Source: Clostridiales bacterium
Lineage (GTDB): Bacteria > Bacillota > Clostridia > Lachnospirales > Lachnospiraceae
DNA: 64,000 bases
Direction: 5' to 3'
Assembly: GCA_012839295.1 (NCBI GenBank)
Contig: DUNO01000054.1
Span: forward strand, 1 to 64,000
The first letter of the stretch is position 1. Every line of letters starts with the position of its first letter. The notes beneath the pieces are model-generated. The model was not told the origin of the DNA. It searched no databases and saw nothing but the letters and a program-made list of their open reading frames with translations. A program made the position numbers and the translations under genes. Shown here one piece after another: positions 6,943 through 15,860 of the stretch.

Positions 6943-8721
6943 TCACACATCCCTGACTACGACAAATGCAGACGCCTTCATCTCCGGATGGTCCATACTT
7001 TCTGCAATCACTTCAAATACCCCCGGCTTATTGGGCGCAGTGTACATTCCATTCTCATCGATGGTTCCGCCGCCCTCTTCCTTGATGCGCCAGGTTACCC
7101 GGCTTTGGGCTTCTTTACCCACCACTGCTTCAAAATAATGGTTCTCGCAGATGAACAGGTTCAACAGGTCAGGCTTGATATTCATCGTATCCTGCTCCCT
7201 TTCATAGACAACCCTGCTGTTATCCTTGACGGCCATCCAGTGGACCTTGACCTGCCGTACACCGGTCAGCTCCAGACATTTCATTCCTATGACAAAGCTG
7301 CCCTTCTGTACATCGGCCCTGGCTGCAAGCTCTGTCCTGACATGGCCCTCGGGTGCGTCAAAAATATCCTGGGCTCCAAATATGATGCTGCTGTCCTCAC
7401 CCAGTCCGGTGGCTTCACCGAGGACGATATTAACGGTTCCAAGTCCCAGCCCATGTACAATCTCCTGGCTGAAAAATCTCTGGCCTACCGTGCCTCCGAT
7501 CCCAAGATCAAGAATGGCAGTTCCCGCAGCTATCTGTCCTTGCATATGCCCTGCCCCGCTGCCCGGCAGCATCTTTCCCGCTCCCGCTTCCTTCTGGATA
7601 ATCCTGCCCCTTCCTTCTTCCTCCTTTAAGAGCAAGCTGGTGATGACAGATGCCAGGGGATTACTCAATATGTACTGCTTGAAGGGCATAGGCTCCACCT
7701 CGTCGATTACATAGCTGGTGCCTGCCTTGATTACAGCAATCCTGGCAAGGTAAATCCCCTGCTGGTAGGAATTCTTTGCAATATCCTCCATGGCGGTCTG
7801 ATAATAATTCTGGATGATGGCCTGGGTAATATCCCCTTCTATAATCCGTACCGTCTGGGAGGACTTAGCCGCAGCCTCTGCCTTCCTGCCTCCGATGGTG
7901 AGGGAGAAGCTGCCTTCCTCCACGCCCACCTGGCCGTCAATATCCCTGACTGCCGTCGCCTTTAAGGGGATAGTCAAGGTGTATGAACCGGCCTTCTCAT
8001 ACTGGCTTTCATCAAATACGATATCCACCGTATCAGGGGCCTTCCCCCCATTGTCCCCGTCCGCTCCCTGCACGCAGGTTAAGCCAAGCTTGTATTTAAA
8101 GGAAAAGGGCTTTGTCTGCCCCAGGTTTTCTACAATGACCTTCATCTGGAAGGGGGCGTTGCTCCCGGCGTATCTTGGAAGGACCTGGCGGACCCGGATC
8201 CTGTTTCCCGAATAAACCACCTTGCTGGATTCATAAAACCGCTCCTCCGAAAGGACATCATTTTGCGGCTCCTCCGTCGATAAATAGAGATGGTAGCCTT
8301 CCGCATACTTATTGTGCTGGGCGCCGTCCGTTCCATTAAAGGTTGAATTTGTTATGCTATGTACCGGCTCCTTTTCTGTCTCCTCATATTCCACGCACAG
8401 ATATAGATGGGAGCCGCTTCTCTCCTGGTCGTTATAATTATCGAAGCCGTCCAGCATGGCAAGCTTCTTCGTCACCGGTGTGTCCAGTACGATTTCCCTT
8501 CCACAAAAATCCAGGGCAAAGCCCTTTTCAATGGACACGGTGCTATCATCCACCGCGATCACATTCATGCCGCAGACCACGCCACAGCCATGGATGAACC
8601 GGTTTATCATTCTCCGTTTATCATTCACATACCTCTGCTCCGTGTCAAAATCATCCACACTGAGCAGCTTTCCATAAAAATACCTGTTCCTCTCGAAGGG
8701 AAAATACTTCATACTTTTCAC
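6943..8721 (-). CDS. Baseplate-associated accessory protein with C-terminal Ig-like (BIG2-type) domain
   Basis: 592 residues from a GTG with AGGTGG 8 nt upstream; a GTG at 8733 and an ATG at 8712 are less well placed. The N-terminus contains RNRYFYGKLLSVDDFDTEQRY followed by HGCGVVCG and GFALDFCGREI, a pattern that recurs next to baseplate genes in bacterial contractile injection systems but has no defined function known to me. The middle part (about 190-290) resembles beta-sandwich modules (YTLTIPLKA). The last 80 residues end in GGTIDENGMYTAPNKPG, typical of bacterial Ig-like group 2 domains. It lies directly after the gpI-like gene. Inferred role: a baseplate-edge protein, receptor-binding or docking. 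It lacks both a signal peptide and a membrane segment. Confidence 0.6.
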   Translation of the reverse strand: MKSMKYFPFERNRYFYGKLLSVDDFDTEQRYVNDKRRMINRFIHGCGVVCGMNVIAVDDSTVSIEKGFALDFCGREIVLDTPVTKKLAMLDGFDNYNDQERSGSHLYLCVEYEETEKEPVHSITNSTFNGTDGAQHNKYAEGYHLYLSTEEPQNDVLSEERFYESSKVVYSGNRIRVRQVLPRYAGSNAPFQMKVIVENLGQTKPFSFKYKLGLTCVQGADGDNGGKAPDTVDIVFDESQYEKAGSYTLTIPLKATAVRDIDGQVGVEEGSFSLTIGGRKAEAAAKSSQTVRIIEGDITQAIIQNYYQTAMEDIAKNSYQQGIYLARIAVIKAGTSYVIDEVEPMPFKQYILSNPLASVITSLLLKEEEGRGRIIQKEAGAGKMLPGSGAGHMQGQIAAGTAILDLGIGGTVGQRFFSQEIVHGLGLGTVNIVLGEATGLGEDSSIIFGAQDIFDAPEGHVRTELAARADVQKGSFVIGMKCLELTGVRQVKVHWMAVKDNSRVVYEREQDTMNIKPDLLNLFICENHYFEAVVGKEAQSRVTWRIKEEGGGTIDENGMYTAPNKPGVFEVIAESMDHPEMKASAFVVVRDV

Positions 8722-8745
8722 TGGCAATTCCACCTTTCGTTATTA

Positions 8746-9876
8746 TTATGCGTTCAAGCGTGTGAAGGACAGGGCTGCCTGCCCATCCAGCACCATATCC
8801 TGGTATTGTCCCAGCACGCTGTTGATCCCCAGATAGGAGTGCCGGCTAAGGAAAATGAAGGGCTCCAGTACGACCACATTACAATCCATATGTGCCGGCT
8901 TTGAATTCTCAATGATCCGGGTTAATATCTTATATTCGCTGTTGCCGCCCACCGCATTCAGGCCGGCGATCACGGTAAAGATGAATTTATTATCACCATA
9001 GAGGGAACCGATCAGCTCCGCCTGCCCTGCGTCCTGCAAAAATGGCTCCAGCTGGTGGTATTCGATGATATAGGGCTGCCTGCCCGTATAAAGGGCAATC
9101 ATACGCTCTATGTATTCTACGGTTCCCCGTATGCTGTAAAGCTCCATCGCATGCTTTACTAAATACCTGAGCCGCTCCCTGGTCCAGAGGTGGCTATCCT
9201 CAATGGACAGCCAGCCGGAGAGCCACCGCAGCAGCTCTTCTTCTACCGCATCCGGGTCAAAATTGGCTGCTACGCCGTCAATCTGCTCCGTCATATCCTG
9301 ATAAATGGTCTGGTAGATTCCCAGGAACCGTTCCACAAAGGAAGCGCTCCCCGGATCCATCTGGTACACTTCCGGCAAATACTCCATCCAGGTATTCTTC
9401 GGGAAAAATATCTTAATACGGTAGATTTCCGGGGAGAGCTGCCCCTGGGCCGTCAAAATAACCTGGAACCAAAGATATCTCCCCTCCACACCAAACAAAA
9501 GCGCATCCTCAGGATCCTGGAGTTCCTGGATTAGAAAGGGGGAAAGCATCTGCCGTTTCCTGTCCGTGTCAATTGTTTTATCCTGTAATAGATCGCCTAT
9601 ATCATAGCCCTTCCCCCCATACTCCAGAAAACGGCTGTCGCTGGCATAAAAACAAAAGCGGACCAAGGCCCGGGCTAAGGAAGCACGCTCCACAAGCAGC
9701 CGGTGCCATTTCGTCTGCTTCTCCCTGCTGTCAAAGAGCCTGGAGAAGAATCTTCCCTCCATCCGGCCTGTATCCTTAATCCTGATGCCTGGGGAGAGAT
9801 ATTCCAGGTTGCTGCCCGAGCCCCTCCTGTAATCCTCTTCCTTGTTAAGCACAAAGTATTTCACCTTTTCCCTCAC
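8746..9876 (-). CDS. Phage tail protein I (gpI)-like baseplate protein
   Basis: 376 residues from a GTG preceded by GGAGG at 6 nt. The signature of P2 gpI-like proteins lies in the middle: EYLPEVYQMD, then FLGIYQTIYQDMTEQID, then LLRWLSGWLSIED, then the conserved SIRGTVEYIERMIALYTG. Such proteins link the baseplate-J wedge to peripheral baseplate parts or fibres. The first 150 residues are a family-specific extension. It sits immediately after the second baseplate-J gene, in the usual order, so it is probably translated from the same message. Confidence 0.78.
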   Translation of the reverse strand: MREKVKYFVLNKEEDYRRGSGSNLEYLSPGIRIKDTGRMEGRFFSRLFDSREKQTKWHRLLVERASLARALVRFCFYASDSRFLEYGGKGYDIGDLLQDKTIDTDRKRQMLSPFLIQELQDPEDALLFGVEGRYLWFQVILTAQGQLSPEIYRIKIFFPKNTWMEYLPEVYQMDPGSASFVERFLGIYQTIYQDMTEQIDGVAANFDPDAVEEELLRWLSGWLSIEDSHLWTRERLRYLVKHAMELYSIRGTVEYIERMIALYTGRQPYIIEYHQLEPFLQDAGQAELIGSLYGDNKFIFTVIAGLNAVGGNSEYKILTRIIENSKPAHMDCNVVVLEPFIFLSRHSYLGINSVLGQYQDMVLDGQAALSFTRLNA

Positions 9877-9894
9877 GGCCTTCCTCCTCCCATC

Positions 9895-12006
9895 CTATTC
9901 CTTTACCGATACCGAAAAATGGGCATCCTTCAAATACACGATCCCGTTGGGGGGCAGAACCAGATCCTGGTTCATGCTCCTTGTAATCCCTTTTCCCTGG
10001 GCATTGACTGACAGGTTCTCCACCCGGGCTACACAGTCTAAAATATCAATAATCCCGTAGATCTCGTTATATAAAACAGTTTTTCCGAATTCCTGCCCTA
10101 TCTTCTTAAAGTAATCCTCCACCGCTGCCTGGACCATCTCCCTGGCATGGAGGTAATGAGGCTTTACCGCAAGCTCCCCGTAGACGGATACCCCGATATA
10201 CTCCGGGGATAAGAGCCTTACCTTGGTTCCTACCAGGCGTTTTTTATCCAGCAGACGCAGGATGTTTTCCTGGTAGGCCCGGTTTAGGACGAGCCTGCGT
10301 TCCCCGCCATAGGGGCTGACGACAATCGTGACGCAATTGGGAGCCGTGGCAGGAATTACCTTCGCCGCCTCTACCATAAGCCCTGGCGTTGATTTTATGA
10401 TTTCCTCATAATCCTCCCTGGTTATGGCACGCTTTACCTGGCGAAATCCCCGTATATAGCGCTTGAAGCAGGCCTCTACGGTTTCCTTGTCACGTCCATG
10501 GCTTACATTGTCCGGATTGGATATCCGGATCCCCTCCTCTCCCAAAAGCCTGTTAATCTGCTGCGCCTTTACATTTCCACGGACCCCAAGGGTAGTGGCA
10601 TATCCTATGATAAGGATATTTCCTTCCGGTACCCTTCCCTTCTGGGCATTTCCAAAATAAACCATTCCCTTCCTGTCATCAAAAACATAGTGGTTATCAG
10701 CTTCCTCCGAGCAGGAGAAGCTTTCTACCTTCTGCCATGGCAGGTAGTAGCCCGGCGCCAGCTCATTTTCCACAAGCAGCTCAAAGCTTTCGTAAAAAAT
10801 ATCCGGATTGTCCAGATCTATGGTCTGGTATGGAAAGCCATCCCCTTCATAGCACCTGGTCAGCACCGCATCCCCCCGGAAGCTGACCACCTTCAAGTTT
10901 AGGACATCCTCTTCCCTATGAAGGAAGGGGTTCTCCATCCTGAGCCTGGTCCGGGCTTCCTCCCTGACCAGCTCATAGCCGGTACAAGGGTAATATCCCT
11001 GGTCCTCCAGGATGTACAGCTCCACCAGCCCATGCAGGGACAAGTAATTATCCAGGATAAGCTCCAGATCCTCCGAAAGTTCCTCTATATCGGTCTCTTC
11101 TGCAGACCTCTTCCCGGCTTTTATCGTACCGGATCTATGTACTATAAAATCCTGATATTCTACAAATGTATCCTTCTGCACGACGGGAAGCATATTCAGG
11201 GAGATCTCCTCCAAGGTAGGGGGAACCTCATAATAACTATCCTCCAGCTTGAATTTTATCAAATATCCATCATCCAATCTCCCCATGCTTTTTCCGAAGC
11301 TCAGGCAGAGCCTGCCGCTTTGGATAAACCCATGGGTTTCATCCCCCACCACCTCACACTGCTCCCAGCCTTCCTGGCTGTAATACCATAGGGAGATCCG
11401 GGCCAGTGGAACCATATCCCCGGTAACAGGATTTCTCCTGATGGGATAATCCTCAAATATTTTAAAATAAATGCTGTGCTCCATCCCTGGTAACAGTGCC
11501 CTGTCAAGCTGCAACAGGAATTCATCCCCTGCTTGGGGATCCTCACCAAACAGGAACAGCCAGTGACTGCCGCTCCGGCGCAGCGCATTTCCTTCTAAAA
11601 TGACCTCCCTGGACTTGGATCTTGAAATACAGGCCTTAATCTGTGCCTCCTCCAGATTCTTTGTCCCCTCCGTCTCAAAGCTGACGCTTCCTGCCATCAG
11701 CTTGCTTCCCTTTGGCAGGACACGGCTCCGGTCTACGCCGGAAGCCTTGACGATGGTTTTCGCAGGCTTCCTGTGGAGCAGCTTCATCCCAAGGAGCTTT
11801 AGATACATCAGGTCATTTTCCTTTCCAACCTGGTTCATGTGGAACTGCTGCATTTCCTTCATCCAGGCAAAGAGCTCCAGAAAGGTTATTCCCGGGTCAT
11901 GCTCATTATAATCCGTCCATCTTGGGTATACACCCGAGATCATTTGCCTGGCTTCTTCAAAAATATCGATAAAATTCTCATCATCCAGATTGATTACCGG
12001 TAACAT
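9895..12006 (-). CDS. Baseplate assembly protein J-like, second copy (gp6/Afp11-12-like)
   Basis: 703 residues. The ATG at 12006 has AGGAGG 6 nt upstream, which favours it over a reading from 12027. The N-terminus contains WTDYNEHDPGITFLELFAW, the hallmark of the eCIS 'putative baseplate assembly protein' family. The C-terminal half is baseplate-J-like: GYATTLGVRGNV, then GHGRDKETVEACFKRYIRG-type residues with SHGRDKETV, then VKRAITREDYEEI and YLHAREMVQAAVEDYF. These proteins form the wedges of the baseplate around the hub. This copy and the 1003-residue protein upstream are related paralogues that probably pair as a heterodimeric wedge. Confidence 0.85.
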   Translation of the reverse strand: MLPVINLDDENFIDIFEEARQMISGVYPRWTDYNEHDPGITFLELFAWMKEMQQFHMNQVGKENDLMYLKLLGMKLLHRKPAKTIVKASGVDRSRVLPKGSKLMAGSVSFETEGTKNLEEAQIKACISRSKSREVILEGNALRRSGSHWLFLFGEDPQAGDEFLLQLDRALLPGMEHSIYFKIFEDYPIRRNPVTGDMVPLARISLWYYSQEGWEQCEVVGDETHGFIQSGRLCLSFGKSMGRLDDGYLIKFKLEDSYYEVPPTLEEISLNMLPVVQKDTFVEYQDFIVHRSGTIKAGKRSAEETDIEELSEDLELILDNYLSLHGLVELYILEDQGYYPCTGYELVREEARTRLRMENPFLHREEDVLNLKVVSFRGDAVLTRCYEGDGFPYQTIDLDNPDIFYESFELLVENELAPGYYLPWQKVESFSCSEEADNHYVFDDRKGMVYFGNAQKGRVPEGNILIIGYATTLGVRGNVKAQQINRLLGEEGIRISNPDNVSHGRDKETVEACFKRYIRGFRQVKRAITREDYEEIIKSTPGLMVEAAKVIPATAPNCVTIVVSPYGGERRLVLNRAYQENILRLLDKKRLVGTKVRLLSPEYIGVSVYGELAVKPHYLHAREMVQAAVEDYFKKIGQEFGKTVLYNEIYGIIDILDCVARVENLSVNAQGKGITRSMNQDLVLPPNGIVYLKDAHFSVSVKE

Positions 12007-12041
12007 GTTACACCTCCTGACGAACATTTGGCCGTAAGGCC

Positions 12042-15000
12042 CTACTCAACGCCGACAATAATCTCATGTGTTCCTGCAATTGGCAGCACGAAGCGCTTTA
12101 CATCCTCACGCTCTAAATCCACCTCCATAAGGCCTGCCGCTCCCCGGACAAAGCCGGTGATCCTCACATTGCGGATATACTGGAGCTCCTTGATATCCTG
12201 AATCGCATTCAGTACCTGGGTATTGTTTGGCAGGGTCCCGATTTCCCAGCCCTGTCCGTTAAAATTCCCCTTGGTAGGGTCGATGAACCGGCATATCTTC
12301 TCCAGAATACGGCCTTTAGCCTCAAAGACCTGGTCGAATTCTTTCACTACAGCCTCTGCATGGACCGAGATCTCGATAAACCTGGGCTCTATCACATGGA
12401 ATTTATTCAGCTCAACCAGGTTACTGCTCATCCTTGGCGTAATGTAATTCACCACCTGTGTCTTGATGGAATCAAAGAATTTGCGCCCTCCGATGTAATC
12501 CTTCTGGAGGAGGACCAGGGTAACCGCCCCGTATTCCTTCTCCCCTGTTCCATTACAATTGGCAATGCATTTGCCCCTCAGTATATTTCTTGACGCTTCC
12601 AGCGCCAAAGCCTCATAATCGCTAGGCATAACCGCCCGGTAGCCGTGCTTCATTGCTGCTGCATTCCGAAGCAGCGCTTCCTGCAGGGTCTCCTGGTCAC
12701 TTCCGCCCGTCGTAATCTCATGGTTTGTCACCCGGTTAATAAAGCCGATGGAGCGGTCAATGGTGTCCACCTGACCGGGATCTACATTTCCCTTCAGGCC
12801 TCCTCCACAGCTGTATTCTACAAGGATAGTATCATCCGGTCCGGAGCTTGGGATCCTACCGTTTCTTCCGTCGGAAAAACGGATGCTGCCATGGATCCGG
12901 TCAAGGATATAATGCCGGTCCTCCGGTCCTGACAGTGCGAAATTCTCAACCTCATTCCAGCAGACCCAGATTTCCTTGATCTGCCCGTCAGCATCATATC
13001 CATACCTTACCTTATATTGTTCCTCCAAGGCTGCCATCTCCCTGTCGGAGAGGGTCTTTCTCTCATTGACCCAAAGGGCTGCCCGGTACACCTGGCCGCC
13101 AAGCAGCTGGAAAACCTGGTTTTCCTTTCTTACCTCCACCTGGAAGGTCTCCGCTTCCATGGTCTCAACTGCTTCTATCTTTGTAGAATTAATATAAATT
13201 CCGCTGATGCAGGGAACTCTTGTTTTCTGCTTCCTGGCACGGTAGGCATTCTCCCCGTCCAGGATCCGTATCCAGTATAATTCCCGCCCAAACAGGGTCT
13301 GCCTCATAAAATCATGGCTGCCCGTCATGGTGATGACCCCGGTCTTTCGCATCTTGTCGGTCTCATCCACAATATTTAAGGCCTGCCAGTGTCCGCCCCC
13401 ATAATATTCATAGACCAGGCGGGGCAGCTTCCCGTTAATCGTCTCCAGCATGGAGAATAAGAGCTTAATGGGACCATCCAGGGGCGGAACTGTAAAGCCG
13501 AGGTACATGGTAAGCTGCTCCTCCTCCAGCCCATAAAATGGCTCTATCTCCTTAAGTCCGCCCTCCAATGCCTTGTGGCTGTAATTCTTTTCCGCCATAT
13601 TGTTGCGCAGGAGCAGCTCCGTCGGTGTCAGACCCTTTTGCATATAATCATAGCGGAAGGAGGGCTTCGTAATCAGGGGCGTAATATAATTGCCTTTCAT
13701 TTTAAAGAGGTTGTTCATCTTTAACACCCTGGCCCTGATGCTGTAGGAGTTGATGGAATTAATCTGGAAGGGGCTGATATTTTGCGGACATTGGAAGGTC
13801 ATGGTGATTGTGGTCCCTAGCTTCCCGTCCCTGCAGCTGAACATGTCTGCATGCTGGTTGTTCAGGTACAGCCGGCTCCAGCCTTCCCCGTTAAAATACT
13901 CCCAGCTGACCTCCTCCACGGTTATGTCAAACTCAACATCCGGCTTAAAATCCGAACGCTTCATAATATATTTCCATTTCACCGGCACCTCTTCCGTCTG
14001 AAACTCCAGGGGTACCTTGACAAACTCCAGCTGGAAGCTTAAGCTAACCATGGCTCCTTTCTTACATAGAACCTCCCTGGACACGAAATAGACCTCCGTG
14101 AACAAGGACGGCCTCTCCCCAAAGGGATAGAACTCCTGGAGCTTCTGGTCAATGCCATTGGCATGGATCAGCTCCGGCATAATTTTGCTTCCATGGGATC
14201 TGACGGTGATATTTTCCATGGAGAAATGCAAAAAGGGCTTCACATCCTTTACCGTCATCCTGATTACGTAGCTTTCCCGGTCACCAAGCCGGGTTGGCTG
14301 GGAGCCAGGCTGGTTCCTCTGCTTGCGGAGCCAGAGCTCATCATTTTCTATTCTTTTCTCATAAAATTCCGTATAGCCTTCCCCTGAAAAATATTCGATC
14401 CTGACCTTCTCCTGATCCAAAAGGGCCTTTTGTACCTGGAAAGGTATCTCTCCTCCCCGTCCAAGCTGGAAGCTCACGACGATCCAAGCCTCACTTTCGA
14501 TCCGCAGGACCGCATCATGGCAGAAATACATCTCATGGGACTGTAAATTCTCTCCCTCTGCATCAAAGATATAGAAGGGCGATGGATTTACCTCAAAGGC
14601 TTCCCTGTCATAGAGATGTACCATCCGGTCCTCCGCCCCATCAGCCACATAGATATGGTCTAAGCTCGCCGGGGTGACATAGACATCATTGACCGTCTCA
14701 AAGATTACGGTTCCCTGCTCCTTATCATCCGCCGATAACCTGGTTCCGCGCCTTACCTCAACCCCGGGAACCTCCTGGTTCACCAGCCCAAAGGTCGCAT
14801 AGCCCTTTGCGGGTATGGCAGGAAGCATATCCGCACCAATCCTCTGAAAGAAGGTGGTCCGGTTTAACTCAGGCACCCGGTTAAAGCGGTTAATGGTATC
14901 CGACATCATATTTGCATAGATTATGGATAAGGCAGTTCCTGCCTCCGGGTTATCCTGGTCATACCTCCATTCAGGAGTATAGGCCAGTGAGGTTTTTTTA

Positions 15001-15053
15001 ATTTTCTCTAAGATATCCTTTTTCGTCCTTTTATCAAGCTCCGGTAGCTTCAC
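12042..15053 (-). CDS. Large baseplate J-like wedge protein (gp6/Afp11-like)
   Basis: 1003 residues from a GTG with GGAGG 7 nt upstream. Features in order: the N-terminal wedge motif around residues 30-60 (YDQDNPEAGTALSIIYANM), a long beta-rich middle part, then the baseplate-J region near residue 770-900 (EYSCGGGLKGNV, then TTGGSDQETLQEALLRN, then RAVMPSDYEALALEASRNI) and a C-terminal VRITGFVRG segment. The length is typical of eCIS wedge proteins. It lies 36 nt upstream of its paralogue and downstream of gp25 across a palindromic spacer. Confidence 0.87.
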   Translation of the reverse strand: MKLPELDKRTKKDILEKIKKTSLAYTPEWRYDQDNPEAGTALSIIYANMMSDTINRFNRVPELNRTTFFQRIGADMLPAIPAKGYATFGLVNQEVPGVEVRRGTRLSADDKEQGTVIFETVNDVYVTPASLDHIYVADGAEDRMVHLYDREAFEVNPSPFYIFDAEGENLQSHEMYFCHDAVLRIESEAWIVVSFQLGRGGEIPFQVQKALLDQEKVRIEYFSGEGYTEFYEKRIENDELWLRKQRNQPGSQPTRLGDRESYVIRMTVKDVKPFLHFSMENITVRSHGSKIMPELIHANGIDQKLQEFYPFGERPSLFTEVYFVSREVLCKKGAMVSLSFQLEFVKVPLEFQTEEVPVKWKYIMKRSDFKPDVEFDITVEEVSWEYFNGEGWSRLYLNNQHADMFSCRDGKLGTTITMTFQCPQNISPFQINSINSYSIRARVLKMNNLFKMKGNYITPLITKPSFRYDYMQKGLTPTELLLRNNMAEKNYSHKALEGGLKEIEPFYGLEEEQLTMYLGFTVPPLDGPIKLLFSMLETINGKLPRLVYEYYGGGHWQALNIVDETDKMRKTGVITMTGSHDFMRQTLFGRELYWIRILDGENAYRARKQKTRVPCISGIYINSTKIEAVETMEAETFQVEVRKENQVFQLLGGQVYRAALWVNERKTLSDREMAALEEQYKVRYGYDADGQIKEIWVCWNEVENFALSGPEDRHYILDRIHGSIRFSDGRNGRIPSSGPDDTILVEYSCGGGLKGNVDPGQVDTIDRSIGFINRVTNHEITTGGSDQETLQEALLRNAAAMKHGYRAVMPSDYEALALEASRNILRGKCIANCNGTGEKEYGAVTLVLLQKDYIGGRKFFDSIKTQVVNYITPRMSSNLVELNKFHVIEPRFIEISVHAEAVVKEFDQVFEAKGRILEKICRFIDPTKGNFNGQGWEIGTLPNNTQVLNAIQDIKELQYIRNVRITGFVRGAAGLMEVDLEREDVKRFVLPIAGTHEIIVGVE

Positions 15054-15094
15054 CTGGCTGCCTCCTCTCTATCTATAGGGTTTGTTTATTCAAA

Positions 15095-15238
15095 TAATTG
15101 CGAAGCTCATAAACTGTAGATATTGTGTACACAGTGAATACTATTTCGGATCGGAAGCTAAGCCCGAAGAAAGCGTTGGAGCGGAGGAATAGTATCCACT
15201 GTACACACAATTGCAAGAACTATATCGTTTCGCAATTG
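15095..15238. repeat. Imperfect 144-bp palindrome between gp25 and the large wedge gene
   Basis: The outer arms (AATTGCGAA ... TTCGCAATT) and inner arms (about 25 bp around TTGTGTACACAGTGAATACTATT) pair with a few mismatches across a roughly 36-nt centre that itself can fold (TTCGG...CCGAA). It fills most of the 15071-15250 gap, in which no gene is seen. The structure resembles a small palindromic mobile or REP-like element. Confidence 0.55.
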
Positions 15239-15250
15239 CCTGTATAGAGT

Positions 15251-15670
15251 TTATTGCTGGATTCCTTCATTGATATAATAAGGGTAGACCATATTGTAAG
15301 GATTATTGGTAATACGGACTACATAGCTGATGCTGATATTTAGCTTGCCCACGGTTTCATCGTCCGCCTTTACCTCTACCTCTACATCCGTAATGCGGGG
15401 CTCCCATAGGATCAGGGCATTTAAGATCTCATTTTGCAGCTGCACGATTGTGGAATAATCCATGGTTTCAAATATATAGTCTGAAATCCCACAGCCAAAG
15501 TCAGGGCGCATCATCCGTTCACCGGGCTTTGTCATCATAATCAGGTAGATGGCTTCCTTCACATCCTCCTCATAGCTGACCGTCTTAATCCGTCCCGTGG
15601 TCTCATCCACCTCTACCGGGAATTTCCAGCCAACCCCAAGAAAATCATTGACCATATCCCTGCCGTCCAT
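15251..15670 (-). CDS. gp25-like baseplate wedge protein (Afp9-like)
   Basis: 139 residues from an ATG with AAGGAGG 8 nt upstream (a TTG at 15676 lies too close to that site). It shows the gp25/W family core: VGWKFPVEV, then EEDVKEAIYLIMMTKPGERMMRPDFGCGI, then ILNALILWEPRITDVEVEV. gp25 proteins connect the inner baseplate with the first sheath ring and trigger contraction. It is separated from the spike gene upstream by a purine-rich minisatellite that contains its leader. Confidence 0.9.
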   Translation of the reverse strand: MDGRDMVNDFLGVGWKFPVEVDETTGRIKTVSYEEDVKEAIYLIMMTKPGERMMRPDFGCGISDYIFETMDYSTIVQLQNEILNALILWEPRITDVEVEVKADDETVGKLNISISYVVRITNNPYNMVYPYYINEGIQQ

Positions 15671-15689
15671 AGACAAAGCCTCCTTTTCT

Positions 15690-15850
15690 AATCATTCTTA
15701 TCCTGCTAATTCTTTTTATCTTTCTGATCCTTTTGATTCTTTTTATCTTTCTGATCCTTTTGATCCTTTTTATCTTTCTGATCCTTCTAATCCTTCTTAT
15801 CCCACTTATCCTTCTGATTCTACTTATCCTTCTGGTTCTACTTATCCACT
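15690..15850 (-). repeat. Purine-rich minisatellite between spike and gp25 genes
   Basis: On the transcribed strand this is a string of 9-nt-related units such as AAGGATCAGAAAGATAAAAAG, nearly all A and G. In one frame it reads Lys-Asp-Gln/Lys triplets broken by TAG codons. In the frame of the spike gene, beyond its TGA-TAA, it reads Ile/Arg/Lys repeats. The last unit leads directly into the gp25 ribosome-binding site. It could act as an unstructured A/G-rich leader or be the remnant of a coding repeat. Confidence 0.7.
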
Positions 15851-15860
15851 GCTTTTCTTA

